Below, in pieces: positions 9,351 to 19,009 of a DNA stretch of 64,000 nucleotides. The stretch is from positions 1 through 64,000 of the forward strand of contig NZ_NIOF01000003.1 of NCBI RefSeq assembly GCF_002205645.1. Reading direction: 5' to 3'. Source of the DNA: Roseateles aquatilis. GTDB lineage: Bacteria > Pseudomonadota > Gammaproteobacteria > Burkholderiales > Burkholderiaceae_C. The notes below the pieces were generated by a model, which saw only the letters and a program-made list of their open reading frames with translations, was not told where the DNA came from and did no database searches. A program made the translations under genes and the position numbers. The stretch's first letter is position 1. Each line of letters starts with the position of its first letter.

Positions 9351-10696
9351 GGCGCCATGTCATCATCGGCCGTTTCGGGCCGGACGATAAGACCCGCGTC
9401 CCGAAGGCGCGCGACGAGGTTGCATCGACCTTGCAGTTGGTGACGAGCAAGCGTCTCGATCATGGAATCGGCCGCGCCTTGGCCGACCTCAAGGCGCTGC
9501 ACCTTACCCCGAGCGAGATCGGCGCGGACATGCTCGTCGTCGCGGCCCATGTCCACGCGGCAGACACCCGCATCTCCCGCTCCACGGAATCGCAGGACGC
9601 CTGGACGCGCGAGATTCGTCTGGTCATCCCTGTGAGCGATCCGGTGCGATGGACGGCCGCCGCGCCCATCCTGGTCCGCGCCCTGAACTTCCTGACCGGC
9701 GACAGATGGGATGTGGGCTTCCGCAAACGGGCCAAGGGCTATGCGAAGCTGGTTCCCGCCGCGGCACCCACACTTATTCCCGCCCCGTTCGATGGCGTGA
9801 GTCTGTTCTCCGGTGGCTTGGACAGTCTGATCGGCGCGATCGACAGCTTGAATGATGGCGAGATGCCGCTCCTGGTCAGCCACGCGGGCGAAGGGTTGGT
9901 GAGCAAGTCGCAGGAGCAGTGCTTCGAAGGTTTGAAAGCCGCTTACAAATCATCCGCCTTCGATCGGCTGCGGGTGTGGATGAGCTTCGATAGCGGGCTC
10001 GTCGAGGATGTCGGATCGGAGGACACCACGCGCGGCCGCTCGTTCCTGTTCTTCTCCCTGGGCGTCGCCGCCGGCACCGCGCTCGGCCGCGACTTCGTGC
10101 TCAAGGTTCCAGAGAACGGGCTGATCGCGCTAAATGTGCCGCTCGATCGGCTTCGGCTCGGCGCGTTAAGCACCCGGACGACGCATCCTTTCTACATGAC
10201 CCGGTGGAACGATTTGCTCCAGGCGCTCGGCGTCGGAGGGAAGGTCGAGAATCCCTATTGGGACAAGACCAAAGGGGAGATGGTGGCCCAATGCGCCAAT
10301 CCGGCCCTATTGAAGCAACTCGCCCCGCTGTCGCTATCATGTTCGTCGCCGACGAAGGGGCGCTGGACCAAGAAGCCGCAGGGTCACTGCGGATACTGCC
10401 TGCCATGTCTCATCCGGCGAGCCTCTCTGCGAGGCAAGGATTCGACGGTTTACGGCGTACCCGACCTGAATGCTGCCACGTTGGACACCAGGCAGGCCGA
10501 AGGTCAGCAGGTCCGATCCTTCCAGATCGCAATCGCGCGGCTATCGAAGCGCCCGGAACTCGCCAAGGCCCTCATCCACAAGCCGGGGCCACTCTATGAC
10601 GACCCCTCCCGCCACGATGACTTGGCCGATGTCTATCGCCGTGGATTAGAAGAGGTCGGGCGCTTGCTGACTGGCGTTCGCGCCGCACCGTCGTGA
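9347..10696 (+). CDS. qatC: QatC, QueC-like PP-loop protein of the Qat system
   Basis: 449 aa. A QueC/7-cyano-7-deazaguanine-synthase-like domain is shown by the PP-loop FSGGLDSLIGAI near residues 151-162. A cysteine cluster GHCGYCLPCLIRR near residues 343-355 corresponds to the zinc site of QueC. An N-terminal region of about 140 residues is added compared with housekeeping QueC, and no queuosine genes are adjacent, so a defence role is much more likely than tRNA modification. The start overlaps the qatB stop by 4 bp, and the end overlaps a GTG start for qatD. Confidence 0.92.
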   Translation: MRRHVIIGRFGPDDKTRVPKARDEVASTLQLVTSKRLDHGIGRALADLKALHLTPSEIGADMLVVAAHVHAADTRISRSTESQDAWTREIRLVIPVSDPVRWTAAAPILVRALNFLTGDRWDVGFRKRAKGYAKLVPAAAPTLIPAPFDGVSLFSGGLDSLIGAIDSLNDGEMPLLVSHAGEGLVSKSQEQCFEGLKAAYKSSAFDRLRVWMSFDSGLVEDVGSEDTTRGRSFLFFSLGVAAGTALGRDFVLKVPENGLIALNVPLDRLRLGALSTRTTHPFYMTRWNDLLQALGVGGKVENPYWDKTKGEMVAQCANPALLKQLAPLSLSCSSPTKGRWTKKPQGHCGYCLPCLIRRASLRGKDSTVYGVPDLNAATLDTRQAEGQQVRSFQIAIARLSKRPELAKALIHKPGPLYDDPSRHDDLADVYRRGLEEVGRLLTGVRAAPS

Positions 10697-11457
10697 GAGG
10701 CCTCATGCGATCGGGTCTCGTCGATTTTCATTGCCACCTCGATCTCTACCCCGACCACGCGGCCGCGGTGGAGCGTTGCGAGCGCGATGGCGTCTTCACC
10801 CTTACCGTGACCACCACGCCCAAGGCTTGGCCGCGGAACCACGAACTGGCGTCCGCCACCCGTCATGTCCGGGCGGCCCTCGGACTGCATCCTCAACTGG
10901 TCGCTGACCGCGCCCACGAGATCGAACTTTGGGAGGAGTTCTTGCCTAGAACCCGCTATGTGGGAGAGGTCGGGTTGGACGCCGGCCCGCGGTTCTATAA
11001 GTCTTTCGAGACGCAGAAGGAGATTTTCGCTCGCGTGTTGTCGCTCTGCGCAGCGGCGGGGAACAAGATCGTCACGATGCATAGCGTCCGAGCGACCAAG
11101 GCCGTGCTCGATATGATCGAGAAATACATGCCGCCTTCGCGCGGTCGCGTGGTGCTTCATTGGTTCACCGGCACCGCAGCGGAGGCCAGGAGGGCGGTTG
11201 ATCTCGGCTGCTACTTTTCGGTGAACGCGGAAATGCTCGCCAATGAAAAGCGCGCCGCGATAACCAAGACGCTGCCGTTGGATCGCGTTCTGACGGAGAC
11301 AGATGGGCCGTTTACAAAGACCGATGCTCGTCCGACCACACCGAGCGATGTCTGGATCGCTGCGGAAGGTTTGGCGCGTCTGCATGGAATCCCGCCCATT
11401 GATATGTCCGCCACCATATTGCGGAATCTGAAAAGCCTGCTCGAAGAACAGGGCTAG
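10693..11457 (+). CDS. qatD: QatD, TatD-like metal-dependent DNase of the Qat system
   Basis: 254 aa from the GTG at 10693, which overlaps the qatC stop; an ATG at 10705 is the alternative. Metal ligands of the TatD amidohydrolase fold are present: DFHCHLD near the N-terminus, GEVGLD, MHSVRA, LHWFTG and ETDGP. It is the last gene of the operon, with the next gene (merB remnant) convergent. Predicted to supply the nuclease of the Qat system. Confidence 0.92.
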   Translation: MRGLMRSGLVDFHCHLDLYPDHAAAVERCERDGVFTLTVTTTPKAWPRNHELASATRHVRAALGLHPQLVADRAHEIELWEEFLPRTRYVGEVGLDAGPRFYKSFETQKEIFARVLSLCAAAGNKIVTMHSVRATKAVLDMIEKYMPPSRGRVVLHWFTGTAAEARRAVDLGCYFSVNAEMLANEKRAAITKTLPLDRVLTETDGPFTKTDARPTTPSDVWIAAEGLARLHGIPPIDMSATILRNLKSLLEEQG

Positions 11458-11477
11458 TTTGTGCGTACCGCCGGGTA

Positions 11478-11510
11478 GTTGCGCAGTGATCGCCAGAGAA
11501 GCTGCGCAAC
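11478..11510. terminator. Inverted repeat downstream of qatD
   Basis: GTTGCGCAG and CTGCGCAAC, 9 bp each, are separated by 15 bp just after qatD and before the convergent mer genes. There is no T-run, so it may be a weak terminator or simply a structured spacer. Confidence 0.35.
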
Positions 11511-11619
11511 CTCGCCGCAGAAGCTGATCAGCGAGTGCCGGGCCGTTGCGCGGTCGGCGGTGGGCAGAGAGTCAGCATGCGGCCAGGAGCGTGTGCCAGT
11601 ACGAGAGCGGACTGGCTGC

Positions 11620-11805
11620 TCATCGCGACAGGCTCCTCCGTGAGAGTTCTTGGCCCAGGCGGAACGCTTCTTCGACGCTGACGATGGTCACGTGCTTGTG
11701 CGTACCCGTCCAGACTTCCGCGGTGGATGCCGAGGCGAAGAAGTGCACGTGACGGCAGAACGTGCCGCGGATGTCACGCGAGGCACCGAGAAGTGATGGG
11801 TGCAT
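11620..11805 (-). pseudogene. merB: Truncated alkylmercury lyase (MerB) C-terminal remnant
   Basis: 61 codons that look like the C-terminal end of MerB: TFCRHVHFFAS followed by VEEAFRLGQELSR. The cysteine in TFC corresponds to the second active-site Cys of MerB, but the N-terminal two thirds with the first catalytic Cys and Asp are absent. It follows merA by 12 bp, with GGAGA before its ATG, so it could still be translated. Cleavage of organomercury is not expected from such a fragment. A small uncharacterised protein is the alternative reading. Confidence 0.6.
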
Positions 11806-11817
11806 TCCGATTCTCCG

Positions 11818-13960
<2,143 letters not shown>

Positions 13961-13969
13961 GTCGCGCTC

Positions 13970-14263
13970 CTACTGCCGCACCGTGGACGGAAAGCCGGCG
14001 TTCGCCGTCGCCCGGGTCATGTCCTCGACCGTGGTCTTGGCATCGTCGAAGACGACTGTGGCTTGCTTGTCCTTGAAGCTGACATCCACCGACTCGACGC
14101 CGACCACGCGCGACAAGGATTTCTTGACCGTGATCGGACAGGTGACGCAGGTCATGCCCGAGACGTCCAGCGTGACGGTGCGAGTCGCCGCATGAACCGC
14201 GCTGCATTGGCAGCAAGCCAGTACGGCGGCCAGCCCCAGAGCAATGAATAGACTCTTGACCAT
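13970..14263 (-). CDS. merP: Periplasmic mercury-binding protein MerP
   Basis: 97 aa with a Sec signal peptide (hydrophobic residues about 5-24, likely cleavage after HAA) followed by one HMA domain bearing MTCVTC. It binds Hg(II) in the periplasm and passes it to MerT or MerC. Located 12 bp after merT. Confidence 0.96.
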   Translation of the reverse strand: MVKSLFIALGLAAVLACCQCSAVHAATRTVTLDVSGMTCVTCPITVKKSLSRVVGVESVDVSFKDKQATVVFDDAKTTVEDMTRATANAGFPSTVRQ

Positions 14264-14275
14264 GATCAGTCTCCT

Positions 14276-14620
14276 TCAGAAGAACAGAACTGCGTAGTAG
14301 GGGAATGTGAGCAGGCCGGCGACCAGCGTCGCCACACCCAAGAAGATCCACTTGCGTCGCCGCTGTACGCGCGGATCGGCGCAGGCCCGGTCAGGTTCGC
14401 AGACCTCGGCGGTTCGGAAAATGCCGCGGTAGGCGAAGAACAGGGCGAGGACCGCCACCGCCACGAAGATCGGGCGGAAGGGTTCGAGAACCTTCAGCGT
14501 CGCCAGCCACGAACCGCCGAGGCCGGCCATGACCAGCACCAGCGGCAACACGCAGCACACCGAAGCGCCGAGACCAGCGGCGACGCTGGCGGCGAGCGAG
14601 AGGTTGGAACGGTCCTGCAT
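14276..14620 (-). CDS. merT: Mercuric transport protein MerT
   Basis: 114-aa inner-membrane protein with three hydrophobic segments. The cysteine pair of the first helix (GASVCCVLP) and the second pair on the cytoplasmic loop (EVCEPDRAC) are the mercury-relay residues of MerT. First gene of the operon, transcribed from the MerR-controlled promoter immediately upstream. Confidence 0.96.
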   Translation of the reverse strand: MQDRSNLSLAASVAAGLGASVCCVLPLVLVMAGLGGSWLATLKVLEPFRPIFVAVAVLALFFAYRGIFRTAEVCEPDRACADPRVQRRRKWIFLGVATLVAGLLTFPYYAVLFF

Positions 14621-14646
14621 ACAGCCTCCTGTGAACGGATGCTGTT

Positions 14647-14677
14647 ACGCTACGACCGTAGCTGACTACGGAGTCAA
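14647..14677 (-). promoter_or_regulatory. mer promoter with MerR operator dyad
   Basis: On the minus strand TTGACT (complement of 14672-14677) and TAGCGT (complement of 14647-14652) are separated by 19 bp. That is the over-long spacer typical of MerR-activated promoters. The spacer contains the dyad CCGTAG-4-CTACGG (14656-14671), the expected MerR site between merT and merR. Confidence 0.92.
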
Positions 14678-14678
14678 G

Positions 14679-15089
14679 ATGCCCGAGACCTACACCATCG
14701 GCAGCCTGGCGCAGCACACCGGCGTGCATCTGGAAACGATCCGCTACTACCAGCGCCGGGGGCTGGTGGACGAGCCGGAGCGCCCGCTGGGCGGCATCCG
14801 GCGCTACACGGCGCACCACGCCCGGCGGCTGCGCTTCATCCGCCATGCGCAGGATCTCGGCTTTTCCCTCGATGAAGTCGGCGATCTGCTGAAACTCGAG
14901 GACGGTGCGCATTGCCGGGAGGCGCGAACGCTGGGGGAGCGCCGGCTCGCCGACGTCCGCAACAAGCTGACGGACCTGCAACGCATCGAATCTGCGCTGG
15001 CCGCACTGGTCGATCGCTGCGCATCGGTCAAGGGCCGGGTACGCTGTCCGCTGATTGCTTCCCTGCAGCAGACCATTGATCCGCAATGA
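14679..15089 (+). CDS. merR: Mercury-responsive regulator MerR
   Basis: 136 aa from the ATG at 14679 (MPETYTIGSL), preceded by GGAG; in-frame sequence upstream of this lacks a usable start and overlaps merT. The N-terminal MerR helix-turn-helix (LAQHTGVHLETIRYYQRRGL) is followed by a dimerisation helix and the three Hg(II)-binding cysteines (AHCREA, DRCASV, VRCPLI). It represses, and with mercury activates, the divergent merTPCA promoter. Confidence 0.96.
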   Translation: MPETYTIGSLAQHTGVHLETIRYYQRRGLVDEPERPLGGIRRYTAHHARRLRFIRHAQDLGFSLDEVGDLLKLEDGAHCREARTLGERRLADVRNKLTDLQRIESALAALVDRCASVKGRVRCPLIASLQQTIDPQ

Positions 15090-15430
15090 ATCGGCACCGA
15101 CGCGCGCGCCTCGCCAACACAGCCGGGCAATCGGGCGCGTCAGACTGGCGTCGATCCACAATGGGCAGGATCGGGTAGCGAATCGACTGGAAAGCCTGCG
15201 CCCTCGGCGTGGAGCCGATGGCCCGCGTTGGATCGCCACTCCCAAGTGTGAGCATGCGCCGGCTTTTGCTCGTTCAAACCGGTCGTCGACCTCGATCATT
15301 CCGTGTGCGCGATCGAGCAGGCCGCGGCAGTCTGCGCTCGGGCTCTGCAGATACAAATCACATCTAGGGGAAGATGGCGCGCTCGTTGAGCAGCACAGAC
15401 CCGTGGGCGCACTGAAGCCGGATTGCCGCG
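15090..15430. other. Gap between merR and the GNAT gene
   Basis: About 340 bp in which I see no credible coding frame, hairpin terminator or repeat. It is the boundary between the mercury module and the MarR-controlled cluster. Confidence 0.4.
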
Positions 15431-16027
15431 TCACTCTCCAGGCCGATGCATCTCCCAATACCGGGATTCACGCGAGGTACCATCGGCCCGCGTGCAGAGC
15501 CTGGTTCCCATGTACTGGAATCCTGCGGTCTCGATGACACGAGCAGAACGCAGATTGTCCAGTGCGGCAGTCACCACGATCAGCCTGACGCCGAAGGCGT
15601 CAAATATCCAGTCAAAGCTGCGTGCTGCGCCGAGCTTGCCTTCACCTTGGCTTTGGCGGTCCGCGCGGTAGCCTCCGGCAATCTCTGCTGCGGAGTGCTC
15701 CGGCCAGACGGTGAAGCAGGAGTAACCGCACACGCCACCGGCGGCGTCGAGCATCACGACGAGCAAGCCTTCGCCATCCGCGTGCTTGCGCTGCGCTGCC
15801 GCAATCCAGTCAGATATGTTGCGAAGCGTGGTCGGGCGCGGCAGATCGTAGATGGGATCCGATACCCGAGGATCGACCAGAAGCTCGGTGAGCCCTGCCG
15901 CATGCTCAGATCTCGCCAGGCGGTAGTTGGCCCCAAGCGTCAGAGGATCGGCGCGTCGCACCTTCGCCCGGATGGCGAGTGCTTCTTCGGGAGGGACTTC
16001 GAGTTGCGTCAGCGGCGGGGCGCTCAT
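15431..16027 (-). CDS. GNAT-family N-acetyltransferase
   Basis: 198 aa from the ATG at 16027, which overlaps the stop of the marR-type gene (ATGA), so the two are co-translated. GNAT features include a central strand GLLVVMLDAAGGVCGYSCF, the acetyl-CoA loop region GYRADRQSQGEGKLGAA and a final strand-helix DNLRSARVIETAGFQYMG. The substrate is unknown. Its tie to a MarR regulator suggests detoxification or modification of a small molecule or protein. Confidence 0.8.
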   Translation of the reverse strand: MSAPPLTQLEVPPEEALAIRAKVRRADPLTLGANYRLARSEHAAGLTELLVDPRVSDPIYDLPRPTTLRNISDWIAAAQRKHADGEGLLVVMLDAAGGVCGYSCFTVWPEHSAAEIAGGYRADRQSQGEGKLGAARSFDWIFDAFGVRLIVVTAALDNLRSARVIETAGFQYMGTRLCTRADGTSRESRYWEMHRPGE

Positions 16028-16602
16028 GTGGACACCGCAACGCCCGCTACATCGGCCGGACGGGTCCACTCCCGGCAGATGCGCGTGGTCTGTTCCCGCG
16101 CCAGCGGCTCACGGGTCAGTCCGCAGCGAGCGCCTCGCTTTTCCGTCAGGAAGTGCGCGCAGCGTTGGCACACACCGAATGCGCGCTGGCCGTTCTGCCG
16201 TTGCAGCGCGGTCAACAGGCCGCGCAAGGCGTCGGCCAACGGCGGCGCTTCCGAAGGCATCGCGCTCAGGGCCTGCTCCAGGCGTTGCGCCCAACCGTCA
16301 CGCAGAACTTTGGCGCCCGCCGCAGTCGGCTCCAGGTGAATACGCCGCCCGTGCTGGGGATCGGGCGTCTTCACGATCAGGCCCTGCCGCTCCAATAACT
16401 GCAGGGACTGCGACACGGTGCCGCGCGTGATGCCGAAGTATTGCGCCACCGCGATCGGCAGATTGCTGTAGCGATTGGCGCGATCCAGGTAGGCCAGGAT
16501 CTGCAGATGGATGGGCAGCAGGCCGTGTCGCGCGGCGTCATCGCGCAGTGATTGCTGGATCAGGGCGCCGAGGCGCTCGAGCAGAACCGGTGTGTCATCC
16601 AT
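16024..16602 (-). CDS. MarR-family regulator with cysteine-rich C-terminus
   Basis: 192 aa. The winged helix is visible (LPIHLQILAYLDRANRYSNLPIAVAQYF then GTVSQSLQLLERQGLI and wing DPQHGRRIHLEPT). Unlike ordinary MarR proteins of about 140-150 aa it carries a C-terminal segment with four cysteines in the pattern C-x2-C (FGVCQRCAHF), RCGL, TRICREW. These could bind metal or respond to oxidants. It starts 8 bp from a palindrome that recurs 56 bp further on, so autoregulation plus control of the divergent 16.7-18.8 kb operon is likely. Confidence 0.85.
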   Translation of the reverse strand: MDDTPVLLERLGALIQQSLRDDAARHGLLPIHLQILAYLDRANRYSNLPIAVAQYFGITRGTVSQSLQLLERQGLIVKTPDPQHGRRIHLEPTAAGAKVLRDGWAQRLEQALSAMPSEAPPLADALRGLLTALQRQNGQRAFGVCQRCAHFLTEKRGARCGLTREPLAREQTTRICREWTRPADVAGVAVST

Positions 16603-16609
16603 GCCCGCA

Positions 16610-16628
16610 ATGTATCGCTTCGATGCAT
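16610..16628. promoter_or_regulatory. Operator 1 of the MarR-controlled divergent promoter
   Basis: ATGTATCG-CTT-CGATGCAT, an imperfect 8-bp inverted repeat (one mismatch) 8 bp upstream of the marR-type start. It matches the second copy at 16666-16684 almost exactly and sits just before the TTGACA of the divergent promoter. Confidence 0.75.
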
Positions 16629-16630
16629 TA

Positions 16631-16660
16631 TTGACAATGACGGTTTGGCGGCAGTAGAGT
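16631..16660 (+). promoter_or_regulatory. Promoter of the mini-thioredoxin/P460 operon
   Basis: TTGACA (16631-16636) and TAGAGT (16655-16660) are spaced 18 bp apart on the plus strand. They are flanked on both sides by the palindromic operators, a layout suited to repression. Confidence 0.6.
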
Positions 16661-16665
16661 CCATA

Positions 16666-16684
16666 ATGTATCGCCTCGATACAT
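16666..16684. promoter_or_regulatory. Operator 2 of the MarR-controlled divergent promoter
   Basis: ATGTATCG-CCT-CGATACAT, a perfect 8-bp inverted repeat with a 3-bp centre, just downstream of the predicted -10. Binding here would cover the likely transcription start. Confidence 0.8.
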
Positions 16685-16721
16685 TAACGATGTTCCACCG
16701 CCAACATCCCAGGAGAAGTCC

Positions 16722-16958
16722 ATGTCCCAGAAAGCCGTCTTCTTTCATGCCGGTTGCCCGGTATGCGTGTCCGCCGAGCAGCAGTTCGCCAAGTCACTCG
16801 ATCCTGCCCAGTTCAATGTGGAGATCGTGCATCTGGGCGAACAGAAAGCCCGTCTCGCTGAGGCAGAAGCGGCGGGCGTCAAGTCCGTGCCCGCGCTGGT
16901 GATCGGCGGGCAGCCCTTCCATATCAACTTCGGCGCGGCGCTTGCCGATCTGAAGTAA
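16722..16958 (+). CDS. Small thioredoxin/glutaredoxin-fold protein (CPVC)
   Basis: 78 aa with an N-terminal redox motif CPVC (VFFHAGCPVCVSAEQQF) and a cis-proline region VKSVPALVIGG, a minimal thioredoxin fold. There is no signal peptide, so it should be cytoplasmic. GGAGAAG precedes the ATG. First gene of the MarR-controlled operon; a strong palindrome follows it before the cytochrome gene. A thiol-reductant role is inferred. Confidence 0.85.
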   Translation: MSQKAVFFHAGCPVCVSAEQQFAKSLDPAQFNVEIVHLGEQKARLAEAEAAGVKSVPALVIGGQPFHINFGAALADLK

Positions 16959-16969
16959 GCCGACTTTTC

Positions 16970-16991
16970 GCGGCGGGGCGCGCCCCGCCGC
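16970..16991 (+). terminator. GC-rich palindrome between mini-thioredoxin and cytochrome genes
   Basis: An uninterrupted 22-bp GC palindrome (11-bp arms, no loop) followed by TTTCTC. It may act as a partial terminator or mRNA stabiliser, making expression of the first gene differ from the rest. Confidence 0.5.
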
Positions 16992-17015
16992 TTTCTCATT
17001 CGGAGGATCCCAACG

Positions 17016-17492
17016 ATGAAATGCACATTGATCGCCGCACTGTTGGCCGCCTGTGCTACACCCGTGCTCGCAGCCGATCCTGCAGTCCCGTACCCCGATG
17101 GTTACCGCAGCTGGCACCACGTCAAGAGCATGGTGATCGAGAAGGGCCATCCCCTGTTCGAGTCGTTTGGCGGCATCCATCACCTCTACGCCAACCCGAA
17201 GGCGCTGGAGGGTTACAAGTCCGGCAAGTTCCCGGATGGAGCGGTCATCGTCTTCGATCTGCTCGACGCCCCGCAGGCGGATAACGCCATCACCGAAGGC
17301 GCGCGTAAGGTTGCTGGCGTGATGCACAAGGACGCGAAGAAATACGCGGCAACCGGCGGCTGGGGCTACGAGGGTTTCGGAGGCGGCGACAAGACCAAGC
17401 GCGTCGTCGGCGCCAACGCCGCCACCGCCTGCCATGCCTGCCATACCGCGCAGAAGGATCACGGCTACGTGTTCAGTAGCCTGCGCGACTGA
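17016..17492 (+). CDS. Cytochrome P460-family c-type haem protein
   Basis: 158 aa. A signal peptide (MKCTLIAALLAACATPVLA) exports it to the periplasm. A C-terminal CHACH attaches haem c. The body (YPDGYRSWHHVKSMVI, FPDGAVIVFDLLDA) is of the P460/c'-beta type. Relatives oxidise hydroxylamine or bind NO, but others have no known role, so substrate is unassigned. GGAGG precedes the ATG. Two bp separate it from the following TlpA-like gene. Confidence 0.87.
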   Translation: MKCTLIAALLAACATPVLAADPAVPYPDGYRSWHHVKSMVIEKGHPLFESFGGIHHLYANPKALEGYKSGKFPDGAVIVFDLLDAPQADNAITEGARKVAGVMHKDAKKYAATGGWGYEGFGGGDKTKRVVGANAATACHACHTAQKDHGYVFSSLRD

Positions 17493-17494
17493 GC

Positions 17495-18016
17495 GTGACG
17501 GTGAGTGACTTTCCGACAGCGCCCGCCTGGCAAGTCAGCCAGTGGTTCAACGCCGACCGCCCCCTGGACCTGGCCGCCCTGCGCGGCCAGGTCGTGGTGC
17601 TACATGCCTTCCAGATGCTGTGTCCCGGTTGTGTCTCTCATGGTGTGCCGCAGGCGGAGCGCATCCATCGCCTGTTTGCCCAGGATGGCGTCGCGGTGGT
17701 CGGTCTGCATACGGTGTTCGAGCATCACGAGGCTATGACGCCAGTCGCGTTGAAGGCCTTTCTGCACGAATACCGCGTCAGCCATCCGGTGGGCGTGGAT
17801 GTGGCCGTTGCGGGCGCCCCAATCCCGGCCACCATGCTCACCTACGCGCTGGAAGGCACGCCGTCGCTGATCCTGATCGACCGCGCGGGGCGCCTGCGAC
17901 TGAAACACTTTGGCCGGCTGGACGACCTCACGGTGGGTCGCGAGGTGATGCGCCTTGCGACGGAGTCAGGGCCCGGCGTGGACTCGTGCACCGACGAGAG
18001 TTGCCGCGCCGTCTGA
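17495..18016 (+). CDS. TlpA/peroxiredoxin-like thioredoxin-fold protein (CPGC)
   Basis: 173 aa from a GTG start 2 bp after the cytochrome gene. The domain resembles AhpC-TSA/TlpA redoxins: LRGQVVVLHAFQMLCPGCVSHG with a CPGC active site, VAVVGLHTVFEHH, and the cis-Pro loop EGTPSLILID. No signal peptide is seen. The C-terminal tail has two extra cysteines (SCTDESC). Predicted thiol oxidoreductase working with the same operon's CPVC protein. Confidence 0.82.
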   Translation: MTVSDFPTAPAWQVSQWFNADRPLDLAALRGQVVVLHAFQMLCPGCVSHGVPQAERIHRLFAQDGVAVVGLHTVFEHHEAMTPVALKAFLHEYRVSHPVGVDVAVAGAPIPATMLTYALEGTPSLILIDRAGRLRLKHFGRLDDLTVGREVMRLATESGPGVDSCTDESCRAV

Positions 18017-18017
18017 C

Positions 18018-18815
18018 GTGACCTCGACGGCCTTAGCTCCGCAGCCTCTGGCAGAGCGCCTGGCGGCGGTGCAGGCGCGCATTGCCGCGACCTGCGCCCG
18101 CGCCCACAGGGATCCGACCTCGGTGAAGCTTCTGCCCGTGAGCAAAACCGTGCCGACAACACGCCTGCGCCATGCACTCGCGTTGGGTCTGCGCGATTTT
18201 GGCGAGAACCGTGTGCAAGAACTGCTCGGCAAACGCGATGAGATGGGGAGCGACGCAGCCCGTTGGCATCTGATCGGCCATCTTCAGACCAACAAGGTGC
18301 GTCGGATCGCCACGCGCATCGCGAGCTTCCACGCCCTCGACAGTCTGCGCGTGGCCACCGCGCTGGACCGCGCTTTGTTCGCCGAAGGCCGGTCTCTCGA
18401 CGTGCTGGTGCAAGTCAACACCGCAGGCCAGCCACAGCAGTATGGCTTGCCACCGGAATCGCTGCTGCCGTTCCTGAGGGAACTGCGGGCCTGCCAATGT
18501 CTGAAGGTGCGCGGGCTAATGACGCTCGCCATCTTCAGCGCCGACCCTGCACGGGTGCGCCCGTGTTTTGACCGGCTCCGCGTCTTGCGCGATGAGGCGC
18601 GCGAGGCGCTACCGGAGGCAGCCTCACTGCAGGAACTCTCGATGGGCATGAGCGGCGATTTCGAGACCGCCATTGAGGCGGGCGCCACCATCCTGCGCCT
18701 TGGTCGGGTGCTGTTCGGCGATCGGGGCGTTCCCGACAGCGCCTACTGGCCGCAGGCGGCTGGCACTGGGGACGGCGAAGTCGGGCCCAAAATCCTCGAC
18801 ACCGCCACTGACTGA
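18018..18815 (+). CDS. YggS-family PLP-binding protein
   Basis: 265 aa from the GTG at 18018, directly after the previous stop. The PLP lysine is in LLPVSKTVPT (about residue 39); the fold-III barrel signatures GENRVQEL, WHLIGHLQTNK and MSGDFETAIEAGAT are present. YggS/PROSC proteins handle pyridoxal phosphate homeostasis. Its presence in a thiol/haem stress operon on a mobile element is unusual, since it is normally next to pilT or proC. Confidence 0.9.
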   Translation: MTSTALAPQPLAERLAAVQARIAATCARAHRDPTSVKLLPVSKTVPTTRLRHALALGLRDFGENRVQELLGKRDEMGSDAARWHLIGHLQTNKVRRIATRIASFHALDSLRVATALDRALFAEGRSLDVLVQVNTAGQPQQYGLPPESLLPFLRELRACQCLKVRGLMTLAIFSADPARVRPCFDRLRVLRDEAREALPEAASLQELSMGMSGDFETAIEAGATILRLGRVLFGDRGVPDSAYWPQAAGTGDGEVGPKILDTATD

Positions 18816-19009
18816 CTCCACGTCCCGCAGCGGTTCTGGAGCAGAGGCGACAGAAGTCGCATCAGGTTCGTCGCCTTGTTGGGTTGGGGGCGCCCTAGGC
18901 ACGACGAACCGGACTTGGGGAATCAGTACCGGCAGTCGGAACTCCGCTCAATCGAACCTGATCGGCGTGCCGCTTTCAAACACAGCGACAGAATGTCGAT
19001 GTGCTGACG

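Noticed and set aside
9347..10696. Queuosine or deazaguanine DNA modification (Dpd-like) cluster
   Set aside because: Only the QueC-like gene is present; no QueD, QueE, FolE or transglycosylase genes nearby.
18816..19009. Possible small gene between yggS and the membrane protein
   Set aside because: No frame with a ribosome site or recognisable composition; convergent gene ends are enough to explain the gap.
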